Shown: positions 53,145 through 61,950, counted from the first letter of the stretch. The stretch: 64,000 nucleotides of DNA from Paenibacillus sp. SYP-B3998 (GCF_010820665.1 NZ_JAAIKC010000013.1:1-64000); one strand, 5' to 3'. The notes: generated by a model not told the origin, from the letters alone. Translations and numbers: made by a program.

Positions 53145-54449
53145 GTGGTGACGGAACGTATCCCGTGTACAAGGGAAGGCTGTTCAGCAACAATTTTGCC
53201 TACCACAGCTGAGAAAACAGGTGGTTATTGTATGCCATGCAAGCAGGAGATGAAGCGCCAAGAGCGACAACTATATATAGATAAGCATCGTAGAGACGTA
53301 AATTTGTATGAGGGGATTGCTGATCCTGTGGAAATTCTCAAGATCATGCATACCAATTTAGAATACGATCCTATGATCCGTTACACGCCATATAAACAGA
53401 ATAAGGAGCAACTTTATATGTCATTGTCTGCGGAGGACGCAGGCAAGATGTTGGACTATGCAGTGAACTTACTTGTTTCGGGTGACGAGGATACGAGCAA
53501 GGACATTTTATTGTCGCTAGTTTGTTATAAGAACATATCGCTGTCTGCTTGGATCCCTGAGCTTATCTCCCGCGAACTATATTATCCTGGGATATTATTT
53601 AAGGATGCCTCGGAGGAAGTTCGGAATCAGTTGATGGATCAGGTGGAATACGATAATGATAACCGCAATCATCTATTATCGGCTTTGGTCTGGATCGGAG
53701 ACGAACAAGTCGTACAGCGGTTGCATGAATGGCGGAAATCTTCCCCCGAGTGGGTAGGAAATCTCAATATTTCGCCTGATTTGTACACGTATGAAGCAGG
53801 ATGGGAACTTACCGAAGAGGGGGAGCGGCACAATTTATTTTATGGATACAGTTATGCTATTGAGAAGGTGGAAAAAGCGGAGGAATCTGTCCACGGAGCT
53901 AGCGAATCAGTAATATTGCTGACTGAAAGCTCACATACTTGTCTGTGGTGCGGCGGGAAGTTGACTACACTTTTGGATATAGGAGTGAGCCACCCTTTTT
54001 TTGAATTTTTATCCTTGGCTGGAGAACGGCTTAAGGTGGAAACCTGCGTTATCTGCGGTTGCTACGGCACTGTATATATGGATGTGGATTTAAATGGGGA
54101 GACGAAGTGGAGTACATATAATAAGAGACCAGACTATTTGCCGGATATCAATCATGACGATTACGATGACCAATATTTATCTGCAAGCAAGTCTTTTCGG
54201 ATAGCCAGCCAGCCTCGGAGTGTTTACCATGCTGCTGAATGGACGCTAGAGCCAACTGTCTCCCAGGTCGGTGGACATCCGTCTTGGATACAGGACGCAG
54301 AGTATCCGGCATGTCCTTGCTGCTCCAAGCGAATGACTTTTATCAGCCAATTAGATTGGGGAGAAATAGAGAAGCATGGTGAGGGCATCTATTATATGTT
54401 CCTATGCCCGAATTCCATGATTACAGCTACATTATTCCAGCAATCATAG
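53145..54449 (+). CDS. Hypothetical zinc-finger protein with DUF1963/YwqG-like C-terminus
   Basis: A 434-residue protein. Residues 8-32 hold C..C...C..C (CTREGC, GYCMPC), a likely zinc site. A helical middle (60-260) is of unknown type. Residues 270-310 have CLWCGGKL and CVICGCYG, a second zinc site. The C-terminal part (VSQVGGHPSWIQDAEYPACP, CCSKRMTFISQLDWGEIE, GEGIYYMFLCPN) matches the ending of YwqG/DUF1963 proteins. Start GTG 53145 or 53148 behind GAGGAGGGA. Function unknown; single gene. Confidence 0.75.
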   Translation: MVTERIPCTREGCSATILPTTAEKTGGYCMPCKQEMKRQERQLYIDKHRRDVNLYEGIADPVEILKIMHTNLEYDPMIRYTPYKQNKEQLYMSLSAEDAGKMLDYAVNLLVSGDEDTSKDILLSLVCYKNISLSAWIPELISRELYYPGILFKDASEEVRNQLMDQVEYDNDNRNHLLSALVWIGDEQVVQRLHEWRKSSPEWVGNLNISPDLYTYEAGWELTEEGERHNLFYGYSYAIEKVEKAEESVHGASESVILLTESSHTCLWCGGKLTTLLDIGVSHPFFEFLSLAGERLKVETCVICGCYGTVYMDVDLNGETKWSTYNKRPDYLPDINHDDYDDQYLSASKSFRIASQPRSVYHAAEWTLEPTVSQVGGHPSWIQDAEYPACPCCSKRMTFISQLDWGEIEKHGEGIYYMFLCPNSMITATLFQQS

Positions 54450-54644
54450 CCATAGTTGTATGCTCATTATAGGAATCCAGGACAATATGATGGGAGTTTA
54501 CCTATCCTAAAATTGTGTTTCATGGTTTTTACATAGGCGAAATTATTTCATACATCGAGTTGAGTAATGCAACCAACCACTACGGGAAAGCACCTGCTTA
54601 TGCGAGAGGTTTAGGGGGGAGTAGTCCCCCTAGGCTCCAAAAAA

Positions 54645-54687
54645 AGCCGCTAAACACAAAGATTTCTGAGTGTTTAGCGGCTCTTTG
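54645..54687. terminator. 13-bp perfect hairpin, bidirectional terminator
   Basis: AGCCGCTAAACAC (54645-54657) and GTGTTTAGCGGCT (54670-54682), flanked by six A on the left and CTCTTT on the right. It is 196 bases after the zinc-finger gene; GGGGGGAGTAGTCCCCC (54614-54630) forms another small stem just before it. Confidence 0.65.
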
Positions 54688-54928
54688 GTATGCAAATTTC
54701 TAAGCTTTTTATTCCTGTGTTCAAACCGATGGTAAAAATGGGAATTTTTTAATTATCGGTTGTTTCTCGGTTGCTTGTGGACAATACGAGTTTATTTTAA
54801 TATCTGTGGGTGGGAGATTCCCTCTTGGTTAAAAGTAACAATAAAAATAGAGCCTTATGTTAAAAAATGGTTGAGAAAAACCGATAAAGGGATAGAATCA
54901 GAATCTAGTTTTTAAGGAGTGGTCATAA

Positions 54929-55153
54929 TTTCAGTATCAGGAGTGCGGTCAACTGCTTCTTACTACCAAACAGCATTTCGAGCGTAACTCCGAAGAAGAC
55001 TCTGGCAGGTGCCGAGGGCTAGTAAATGCGGAATCGGTGCAATCAGCTTCTCCGTATGTCTTTGATAGCCACAAACTTCTTGCTGAGCTGATGGGAGCTA
55101 CATGTGGGAAGCTTGCTTCAGACTCATGGTGGGAAGTAAACCTTGATGATTGA
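54929..55153 (+). pseudogene. Unassigned open frame without start codon
   Basis: The frame reads FQYQECGQLLLTTKQHFERN ... SPYVFDSHKLLAELMGATCG ... SWWEVNLDD, a plausible protein end, but follows a stop directly and has no start codon. I do not recognise the family. The gap 54704-55392 otherwise holds only the short frame at 55319. Confidence 0.3.
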
Positions 55154-55318
55154 ACCAGATATTCCATAGTAAAACAAGTTTATTTACGCGATCAAATTGT
55201 TCGAAATACCGAGGGCGAAGATAAGAAATGTTCAGCTAATCGCTGACAAATGGGTCAGTTTGTCACTGAATGTATGAACTGAGAATCACCGTATAGGTTT
55301 AAGGAGGAGGACAAAGTG

Positions 55319-55369
55319 ATGGAGGAGCTCTATCAAATGTTTACTCCTGTTTTGAGCAACACAGAATAA
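55319..55369 (+). CDS. Short frame (MEELYQMFTPVLSNTE) with strong ribosome site
   Basis: AAGGAGGAGG lies 10 bases before GTG/ATG at 55316/55319; the frame encodes 16 residues then TAA, ending 23 bases before the SLH gene. It could be a leader peptide of that gene or the start of a lost gene. Confidence 0.3.
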   Translation: MEELYQMFTPVLSNTE

Positions 55370-55392
55370 CTAGTCTGAAGTGGAGGTTTCAT

Positions 55393-58300
55393 ATGATTGC
55401 TAGAAAATTTGCTCGTAAAGTACTATCGATCGTTCTGATGATATGTTTGATGTTCGCATCAGTCGGAGTTGCATACGGTCAAACGCTTCATTCGGACATT
55501 GAAGGACACTGGGCGGAAAACCAATTAAGAAGCTGGATCTCCCAAGGTTTAATTAAGGGATATACAGACGGTTCTCTCAAACCGAACAACGAAATTACGC
55601 GTGGGGAGTTCATGGTTTTAGTTAACCGCTTGTTTCAATTCAATAAAACTACTAGTATAGGCTTCACTGATTTAATAGTGTCTGATTGGGAATATATAGA
55701 AGTTCAAAAAGCAGTGGAAGCAGGTTACATACAAGGCTATGAAGATCAGACAATTCGCAGTTCCAAACCCCTAAGCCGCCAAGAAGCAGCAGTTGTTGTA
55801 GCGCATCTGTTGAATTTGCCTAACGATGAGTGGGCGGCTAATCTATTTAAAGATGCTTCAGCAATGGCATTATGGAGCAAAGGCGCAGTAGGAGCAGCAG
55901 CATCCAAAAACATTGTTACAGGGTATGCAGACCCTATTTTCAAGCCAGAAGCAAACATTACTCGCGCAGAGGCCGTTGTGATGCTGGACAACGCGAAAAG
56001 CTTAACGTTAGAGAAGCCGCCTGCAAATATAAATAACGGTGGCACACCAACACCAACACCAACACCAACGCCAGCTCCTAGTGGAAACGGGAGCGGGAAC
56101 GATGGCAATGGCAATGAATCGCCATCACCATCACCATCGTTGCCAACTACTACAGGTGTGAGTGGAACTACATCTATCACTACAGCAGGGACTCTTGCAA
56201 CTGCGGGTGTCTCGCAAGTTGCAACATTAACGATAACCACGGGTGCAACAGCAACAGGAACGCTTCGTGTGACGTTCACGGATGGAACGACACCTGTGGC
56301 TGTAAATGTAACACTAACAGGAACAGAGGCAGCTGCTAGTGTGGCAACGAGAATTGCTGCAGCATTCGGCACTACGATTACGGGATGGAACGTAACTGTT
56401 AGCGGTAAGAATGTACTCTTTACAGCCAGTGCTCCAGCAGCAAATAATACAAATGTTACAGCTACAGTTGAAGGTGCCGCGACAGGAGTGGGGACACCAA
56501 GTAGTACGATCACTACCCCAGGCGCTGCAATGCCTACAGGTATTGCGCAAGTCGCAACATTAGCGATTTCTAACGGAGCTACAGCAGCAGGATCGATTTA
56601 TGTAAAATTCACAGATGGAACGACGCCCGTGTCTGTAAATGTATCGATAGCAGGAACAGAAGCTGCTGCTGATGTAGCGACGAAAATTGCTACGGCATTC
56701 GGCACATCGATTATCGGCTGGAATGTAACGGCAAGCGGTACGAATGTTCAGTTCACAGCCCAAACACCAGCCGCGAATAATGCAAGTGTTGCAATAAGTG
56801 TATTTGAGGCGTCGGGAGTAGGAGCTCCAATCAGTACAATTACTACCCTCGGAAATTTAGGCACAAACACGGCACAGGTTGTAACATTGACACTTCCCGG
56901 TTCTGAATCAAGCGGAGGACCGATTGGGGTGAAGTTCACAGATGGGACAACATCTGTGTCTGTAAATGTAACCATGTTGGATTCTCCAGAAACAGGGGCC
57001 CAGCTAGCGACAAAAATTGCTGCAGCGTTCGGCACTTCTATCCCAGGCTGGAATGTATCTGCAAGCAGTACAAGCGTACTCTTTACAGCCAATGTTCCAG
57101 CAGTGAATAATACGAAGGCTGTAGCAAGGTTATCGGGAATGGCGACAGGAATAGGAATGCCAGATAGTACGATCACTATCCCAGGCGCTGCAATGCCTAC
57201 AGGTATTGCGCAAGTTGCAACATTAGCGATTTCTAACGGAGCAACAGCAGCAGGATCGATTTATGTAAAATTCACAGATGGAACGACGCCCGTGTCTGTA
57301 AATGTATCGATAGCAGGAACAGAAACTGCTGCTGATGTAGCGACGAAGATTGCTGCGGCATTCGGCACGTCGATCGGCTGGAATGTAACGACAAGCGGCA
57401 CGAATGTTCAGTTCACAGCCCAAACACCAGCGGCGAATAATGCAAGTGTTGCAATAAGTGTATTTGAGGCATCGGGAGTAGGAGCTCCAACTAGTACAAT
57501 TACTACCCTCGGAAATTTAGGCACAAACACGGCACAGGTTGTAACATTGACACTTCCCGGTTCTGAATCAAGCGGAGGACCGATTGGGGTGAAGTTCACA
57601 GATGGGACAACATCTGTGTCTGTAAATGTAACCATGTTGGATTCTCCAGAAACAGGGGCCCAGCTAGCGACAAAAATTGCTGCAGCGTTCGGCACTTCTA
57701 TTCCGGGCTGGAATGTATCTGCAAGCAGTACAAGCGTACTCTTTACAGCCAATGCTCCAGCAGTGAATAATACGAAGGCTGTAGCAAGGTTATCGGGAAT
57801 AGCGACAGGAATAGGAATGCCTGATAGTACGATTACTACCCCAGGAGCTACAACAACTACGGGTATAGCGCAAGTTGCAACATTAGCGATAGCTAATGGA
57901 GCAACAGTTGCAGGTTCGATTCATGCGAAGTTCACAGACGGAACAACGCCTGTTTCTGTAAATGTATATATAGCAGGAACAGAAACTGCTGCTGATGTAG
58001 CGACGAAGATTGCTGCGGCATTCGGCACGTCGATTAGCGGCTGGAATGTAACAGCAAGCGGCACGAATGTTCAGTTCACAGTCCAAGCACCAGTGGTCAA
58101 TAATGCGAATGTTGCAGCAACGGTAGAGGAAGTGGCAACAGGAGTAGGGACACCGAGTAGTACGATTACCACAGCAGGAACGGTAACAACTGCAGGTGTC
58201 GCGCAAGTTGCAACATTAACGATAACTACGGGGGCAACAGCAGCAGGAACGCTTCGTGTGACGTTCACGGATGGAACGACACCTGTGGCTGTAAATGTAA

Positions 58301-58470
58301 CACTAACAGGAACAGAGACAGCTGCTAGTGTAGCAACGAAAATTGCTGCAGCATTCGGCACTACGATTACGGGCTGGAATGTAACTGTAAACGGTACGAA
58401 TGTACTCTTTACAGTCAGCACTCCAGCTGCAAATAATACGAATGTAAGTGTAATTATTCATAAAGAATAG
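55393..58470 (+). CDS. S-layer homology (SLH) domain protein with seven long repeats
   Basis: A 1025-residue exported surface protein. Signal peptide 1-29; three SLH domains at about 32-85, 93-145 and 150-205 (GHWAENQLRSWISQGLIKGY, WEYIEVQKAVEAGYIQGYED, KGAVGAAASKNIVTGYADP) that bind pyruvylated cell-wall polymer; a PT repeat and G/N/S-rich linker at 217-250; then seven repeats of 103-111 residues, each with VKFTDGTTPVSVNV, ATKIAAAFGTSI, GWNVTASGTNVQFT. No cysteines in the repeats. It is likely a stalk or adhesin. ATG follows TGGAGG. No terminator is obvious close to the stop. Confidence 0.9.
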   Translation: MIARKFARKVLSIVLMICLMFASVGVAYGQTLHSDIEGHWAENQLRSWISQGLIKGYTDGSLKPNNEITRGEFMVLVNRLFQFNKTTSIGFTDLIVSDWEYIEVQKAVEAGYIQGYEDQTIRSSKPLSRQEAAVVVAHLLNLPNDEWAANLFKDASAMALWSKGAVGAAASKNIVTGYADPIFKPEANITRAEAVVMLDNAKSLTLEKPPANINNGGTPTPTPTPTPAPSGNGSGNDGNGNESPSPSPSLPTTTGVSGTTSITTAGTLATAGVSQVATLTITTGATATGTLRVTFTDGTTPVAVNVTLTGTEAAASVATRIAAAFGTTITGWNVTVSGKNVLFTASAPAANNTNVTATVEGAATGVGTPSSTITTPGAAMPTGIAQVATLAISNGATAAGSIYVKFTDGTTPVSVNVSIAGTEAAADVATKIATAFGTSIIGWNVTASGTNVQFTAQTPAANNASVAISVFEASGVGAPISTITTLGNLGTNTAQVVTLTLPGSESSGGPIGVKFTDGTTSVSVNVTMLDSPETGAQLATKIAAAFGTSIPGWNVSASSTSVLFTANVPAVNNTKAVARLSGMATGIGMPDSTITIPGAAMPTGIAQVATLAISNGATAAGSIYVKFTDGTTPVSVNVSIAGTETAADVATKIAAAFGTSIGWNVTTSGTNVQFTAQTPAANNASVAISVFEASGVGAPTSTITTLGNLGTNTAQVVTLTLPGSESSGGPIGVKFTDGTTSVSVNVTMLDSPETGAQLATKIAAAFGTSIPGWNVSASSTSVLFTANAPAVNNTKAVARLSGIATGIGMPDSTITTPGATTTTGIAQVATLAIANGATVAGSIHAKFTDGTTPVSVNVYIAGTETAADVATKIAAAFGTSISGWNVTASGTNVQFTVQAPVVNNANVAATVEEVATGVGTPSSTITTAGTVTTAGVAQVATLTITTGATAAGTLRVTFTDGTTPVAVNVTLTGTETAASVATKIAAAFGTTITGWNVTVNGTNVLFTVSTPAANNTNVSVIIHKE
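56167..58467 (+). repeat. Seven tandem coding repeats, with a recent 663-bp duplication
   Basis: Unit starts (codon of STIT) are near 56167, 56503, 56833, 57166, 57493, 57826 and 58159. Units 2+3 (56503-57165) and 4+5 (57166-57825) are almost identical, one codon being lost in unit 4. Unit 1 resembles unit 7 and unit 2 resembles unit 6. Confidence 0.9.
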
Positions 58471-58529
58471 CGTGTGAAAGTTATGGTTAATTATCCTATA
58501 AATTCCATAAGCTTTAGGTGCTTTAATGC

Positions 58530-58600
58530 CCCATGGTGGGAGTGTGCATCGCTGGCAGCGATGCGGTCAGGAGTTTAGTCCTCACGGACTGTCCCTTGCG
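58530..58600 (+). other. tRNA-Ala(GGC)-like remnant, copy 2
   Basis: GCATCG-CTGGCAG-CGATGC is a perfect 6-bp anticodon-type arm with GGC at the anticodon, followed by GGTC and AGGAGTTTAGTCCT as a poor T-arm. The segment GCATCGCTGGCA.CGATG.GGTCAGG is shared with 52942-52967. Acceptor and D-arms are not formed. Confidence 0.45.
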
Positions 58601-58780
58601 GCAGGAGTACGGTGTCTTCTTTACAGATAACGAGTGTTATAAGTATCAGAGAGAAGAATTGTTTATGTCTAGTTTAGTGCCGACTCTTCTAATGGAGTAA
58701 TTAGTTTTAATTCTAGCGGCGGGGCAATAGAAAAAAATAGCGAACTATCATCTCGTTTATAACCTCTAATACACAGCAAA

Positions 58781-58824
58781 CGTCAAATAGCCCCCATCTT
58801 TCAAAAGTTGGGGGCTATTTGACG
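58781..58824. other. 16-bp perfect inverted repeat without T-tract
   Basis: CGTCAAATAGCCCCCA (58781-58796) and TGGGGGCTATTTGACG (58809-58824), 12-base loop. It is GC-rich enough for a terminator but has no run of T on either side. Confidence 0.6.
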
Positions 58825-59008
58825 ACGTTTACGGAGGAGTACGGCATTTGAATTTACCGCTAAAAGCCCTCCTCCTCGTGAGTATGATGTCAGCCATTAC
58901 TTAAAAATTTGCGCATCCCTTAGGGATGCCATAAAGACACATAATCATTCTGAAATTTTTACAAGGTTTTCTGAAGCCCAAGGGTTGTCGTTAATACAAG
59001 AACGTTGA
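58823..59008 (+). pseudogene. Unassigned open frame without start codon
   Basis: After a TGA the frame reads ... FEFTAKSPPPREYDVSHYLK ICASLRDAIK ... EIFTRFSEAQGLSLIQER then stop. Composition is protein-like and helical at the end. No start codon or ribosome site. Family not recognised; probably the 3' end of a lost gene. The gap 58601-58780 shows nothing. Confidence 0.3.
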
Positions 59009-59128
59009 AGAAGCAGAAAGGGGGAGGCTACTTAAAATTTTCTACCACGAAATGGAACTTAACTCAGTTGTGAGGCTCAGCTCTACCGGAAATTGCTGTG
59101 TGACTTGTCAACTGGAAGGGACCCTCCT

Positions 59129-59788
59129 TTAGGTGCTAGGATCTGACAACAAGGAGCTGACAATCAAAGACAACGTTTGCCTATATACTGCATGAGCCGA
59201 TTGTACATCTCCCAAATGTCCACCCATGTAAAGATGAATGACGCCGTGAAGTGAGGCCCAGAATATACGTACAACGGATTCCGTATCATACTGGGCGGAA
59301 ATCAGTCCTTGCTCTTGCGCATGGCTGATCACAGTTAATAATTGCCGCATGGCTGTTACAGTGCCATGCATGCTTTCCTCGTCCGGTTTGAAATTTGCGA
59401 AGGCTCCTCCAAACATCAGCTTATAATAGCTGGAGTAACGCTGCCCGAATTGCCAAAAAGTTTCGCCTATACTCAGCAAATGTTGTGCCGGATTAGCAGT
59501 CTGCGGTGTCCCCTCGAGCTCGTTAGCCAGAAGCTTACAACCGTCCTGATACAAATGCTGAGCCAAGCCCTCTTTATTAACAAACAAACTATAAATGATT
59601 TTTGTCGAGCAACCCATTTTCTGCGATACTTTACGCACCGTAACAGCTTCCGGGCCCTCTTCTTGCAAGAGTCTTGCCGCAGCATCAACTACGAGCTTCC
59701 GGAGATTTTCAGTATTTTGCAAGCGAGCTTCTTGGTAGGTTTTCAACATTCGTGTGCTCACATTAGAGGGTATATCTTGGTCGGTCAT
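59129..59788 (-). CDS. TetR/AcrR family transcriptional regulator
   Basis: A 219-residue regulator from ATG 59788 (AAGGTG about 7 bases upstream; GTG 59797 is the alternative). HTH at about 30-75 (EGPEAVTVRKVSQKMGCSTK, IIYSLFVNKEGLAQHLY) and a TetR C-terminal domain of the WHG type (FWASLHGVIHLYMGGH). It is divergent from an SDR-MDR-SMP30 operon and likely represses it and itself through the dyads at 59821 and 60014. Confidence 0.88.
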   Translation of the reverse strand: MTDQDIPSNVSTRMLKTYQEARLQNTENLRKLVVDAAARLLQEEGPEAVTVRKVSQKMGCSTKIIYSLFVNKEGLAQHLYQDGCKLLANELEGTPQTANPAQHLLSIGETFWQFGQRYSSYYKLMFGGAFANFKPDEESMHGTVTAMRQLLTVISHAQEQGLISAQYDTESVVRIFWASLHGVIHLYMGGHLGDVQSAHAVYRQTLSLIVSSLLSDPST

Positions 59789-59820
59789 AATTATCACCTT
59801 CGGTTATCATGTTTTCGTCA

Positions 59821-59879
59821 GGAAACATAGTTTCCTACTCCATACCGGGAATTTTATATAGTTGTTGGGCAGTTGTCAA
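59821..59879 (-). promoter_or_regulatory. tetR promoter and GGAAAC dyad
   Basis: On the reverse strand TTGACA (complement of 59874-59879), 17-bp spacer, TAAAAT (complement of 59851-59856). GGAAAC-ATA-GTTTCC at 59821-59835 is a perfect 6-3-6 dyad just after the predicted start point, placed to block transcription. Confidence 0.75.
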
Positions 59880-59906
59880 TGTGAGGTTAAATGTTCAAAG
59901 ATTATA

Positions 59907-60034
59907 TTGACTTTCTAAAAAAGGGGGATTACAATGAGTCATATCGGAAACAGTGTTACCAAAATAATACGATGATTCTTAATTCTTTGGGTTTAGGGGG
60001 TTGCTTCCGAGTATTTGGTAACATTGTTACTAAA
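59907..60034 (+). promoter_or_regulatory. SDR operon promoter and GTAACA/TGTTAC operators
   Basis: TTGACT (59907-59912), 17 bp, TACAAT (59930-59935). A 21-bp near-perfect dyad at 60014-60034 has arms TTTGGTAACA and TGTTACTAAA; an exact inverted copy of the left arm, TGTTACCAAA, lies at 59954-59963. A 13-codon frame (MSHIGNSVTKIIR, 59934-59975) with AGGGGG upstream crosses the first site. Confidence 0.6.
59934..59975 (+). CDS. 13-residue frame MSHIGNSVTKIIR in the operon leader
   Basis: AAGGGGG lies 7 bases before ATG. The predicted transcription start of the SDR operon (about 59942) falls inside it, so translation would need an upstream start. Probably accidental or a remnant. Confidence 0.15.
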   Translation: MSHIGNSVTKIIR

Positions 60035-60066
60035 CTATAACATAGTATTCTAAGAGGAGTGGCGTT

Positions 60067-60912
60067 ATGAAAATTCAAGGAAAGTGGTCGCTTGTCACGG
60101 GGGCTTCCTCCGGTATCGGAGAGCAATTCGCGAGACAATTGGCCAAACAAGGCAGCCATTTGGTACTCGTGGCCCGATCAGAGAGCAAGCTTGAGAGCCT
60201 GGCATCAGAGCTTAGAAAGATGTATGGCATCAAAACCGAGGTAATCTCTATGGATCTTGCAAAAGAGGGCGCACCCAGCGAGTTATATCAGAAATGTCGA
60301 CTTTTGAAAGTGGATATCGAAATGCTGATCAACAATGCAGGCTTTGCTACACATGGTTTATTTGAACAAGTGTCAGGTGAGCGTCAACATGAAGAAGTGA
60401 TGCTCAATGTCGCCGCTGTTGTAGATATGACCCACTTGTTCTTGCCGGACATGTTGCACAGAAGCTCAGGTGTAGTTATCAATGTTGCTTCAACCGCGGG
60501 ATTTCAACCACTTCCCTATATGGCGGTATACGGGGCAACGAAAGCTTTCGTCCTGTCATTTACTCAAGCGTTATGGTTTGAAAACCGCGACCGCGGCATC
60601 AAATTCTTCGCACTTTGTCCCGGTTCGACGGACACCAGTTTCTTTAATGTCGTAGGAGCGGAAGAAGCCTCCGTCGGAAAGAAAGACACACCAGAAAGAG
60701 TCGTAGAGGTTGCACTTCGCGCGTTGAAGGAAGGGAAAGTGTATGTTGTTCCGGGTGTGCAGAATTATCTCGGGGCGCAGTTATCGCGATTCATTACACG
60801 AAAGCAAAGTCTTCGGCTTGTTGGAAGCATGATTCGTCCACGTGAAGGATATAGCAGCAATAATAAGAATCCGGGTAATCAATCTGATCTTGCAAGGAGG
60901 ACTATTAAATGA
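60067..60912 (+). CDS. Short-chain dehydrogenase/reductase
   Basis: A 281-residue classical SDR: cofactor motif TGASSGIGEQFA near residues 12-23, NNAG near 95, catalytic S143 region and Y-G-A-T-K (YxxxK) near 156-160. It belongs to the DltE/YqjQ-like branch with C-terminal CPGSTDTSFF. An NADP-dependent oxidoreductase of unknown substrate. AGAGGAG precedes ATG by 7 bases. Its stop overlaps the next start by 4 bases. Confidence 0.88.
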   Translation: MKIQGKWSLVTGASSGIGEQFARQLAKQGSHLVLVARSESKLESLASELRKMYGIKTEVISMDLAKEGAPSELYQKCRLLKVDIEMLINNAGFATHGLFEQVSGERQHEEVMLNVAAVVDMTHLFLPDMLHRSSGVVINVASTAGFQPLPYMAVYGATKAFVLSFTQALWFENRDRGIKFFALCPGSTDTSFFNVVGAEEASVGKKDTPERVVEVALRALKEGKVYVVPGVQNYLGAQLSRFITRKQSLRLVGSMIRPREGYSSNNKNPGNQSDLARRTIK

Positions 60913-61919
60913 AAGCTATACAACTGAAAAATGGCTTCGGCTTTGAGGAATTAACCTTGACGGAACTCGACAAACCAACGCCAGGACCTAGAGAGGTGCT
61001 GATCCGCATGAAGGCAGCTTCTCTCAATTACCGGGATCTAGTGATCCTCAGCGGACTAATGCCGATTGAAATCAAATTTCCCTTCATTCCATTATCAGAC
61101 GGAGCGGGAGAAATTGTAGCCGTTGGCCAAGGAGTAACAAGGTTTCAGGTCGGACACCGAGTAGCGGGTAATTTGCAACAGCGATTCATTGCCGGCAGTC
61201 CCAAAGCAGATGTGTTAAGAGACAGCTTGGGAGGTCCGTTGAACGGAGTAGCGGCCGAGTATGTCGTTCTTCATGAAGACGGAATCGTCCATATTCCCGA
61301 TCACCTCACTTGGGAGGAGGCCGCTACCTTGCCGATCGCGGCATTAACCGCATGGAGCATGCTAATCGAATACGGTGGTTTGCAAGCGGGTGATACCGTG
61401 CTGCTGCAAGGAACAGGCGGTGTTTCGATCTTCGGGCTTCAATTCTCTCTTATGGCCGGAGCACGAGCGATCATCACATCGAGCAGCAACGACAAGCTGG
61501 AACGAGCAAAAGCTCTCGGTGCATGGCAAACGATTAACTATTCGGAGGTTCCCGATTGGGATAAGACAGTATTAGAGTTGACTGGCGGCGTCGATCATGT
61601 ACTGGATGTTGGAGGAGCGGCAACGATGGTCAAATCCATAAATGCGCTTCGCATTGGAGGGACCTTGAGTATGGTCGGGTTCTTATCGGGCTTGACCATT
61701 CCGGAATATGATGTCACAGGCATCTTGCAGAAAGCCGCTACTGTTCGCGGCAGTCAAGTCGGCAACCGGGATCACTTTGAAAAGATGAATCGAGCGATTG
61801 CCCATCATCGTTTACATCCCGTCATCGACCATGTATTCCCTCTGGAGCGAATTGGAGAAGCATTCGCGCTCTTGGCTGAAGGAAAGCAATATTTCGGTAA
61901 AATCATCGTCCAAATTTAA
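60909..61919 (+). CDS. Medium-chain NAD(P)-dependent alcohol dehydrogenase / quinone-oxidoreductase type
   Basis: A 336-residue MDR protein: GroES-like domain (1-125, LNYRDLVILSGLMPIEIKFP, GAGEIVAVGQGV) and Rossmann domain (VLLQGTGGVSIFGLQFSLMA near 165). The catalytic zinc ligands Cys and His of classical ADHs are not evident, so it is probably a zinc-independent reductase. It overlaps the SDR gene (ATGA), implying co-translation. Confidence 0.87.
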   Translation: MKAIQLKNGFGFEELTLTELDKPTPGPREVLIRMKAASLNYRDLVILSGLMPIEIKFPFIPLSDGAGEIVAVGQGVTRFQVGHRVAGNLQQRFIAGSPKADVLRDSLGGPLNGVAAEYVVLHEDGIVHIPDHLTWEEAATLPIAALTAWSMLIEYGGLQAGDTVLLQGTGGVSIFGLQFSLMAGARAIITSSSNDKLERAKALGAWQTINYSEVPDWDKTVLELTGGVDHVLDVGGAATMVKSINALRIGGTLSMVGFLSGLTIPEYDVTGILQKAATVRGSQVGNRDHFEKMNRAIAHHRLHPVIDHVFPLERIGEAFALLAEGKQYFGKIIVQI

Positions 61920-61950
61920 ATCTCACTTAAAAGACATAGGAGGCACTCAA

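Noticed and set aside
54515..54703. 62-codon forward frame
   Set aside because: It spans two hairpins including a terminator and has no ribosome site.
56041..56160. CRISPR-like short repeats
   Set aside because: The periodic bases encode the PT-rich linker of the SLH protein; there are no spacers.
56314..58421. Long reverse-strand frames (up to 255 codons) inside the SLH gene
   Set aside because: They are mirror images of the repeat units and rich in repeated C/V/T runs; no ribosome sites.
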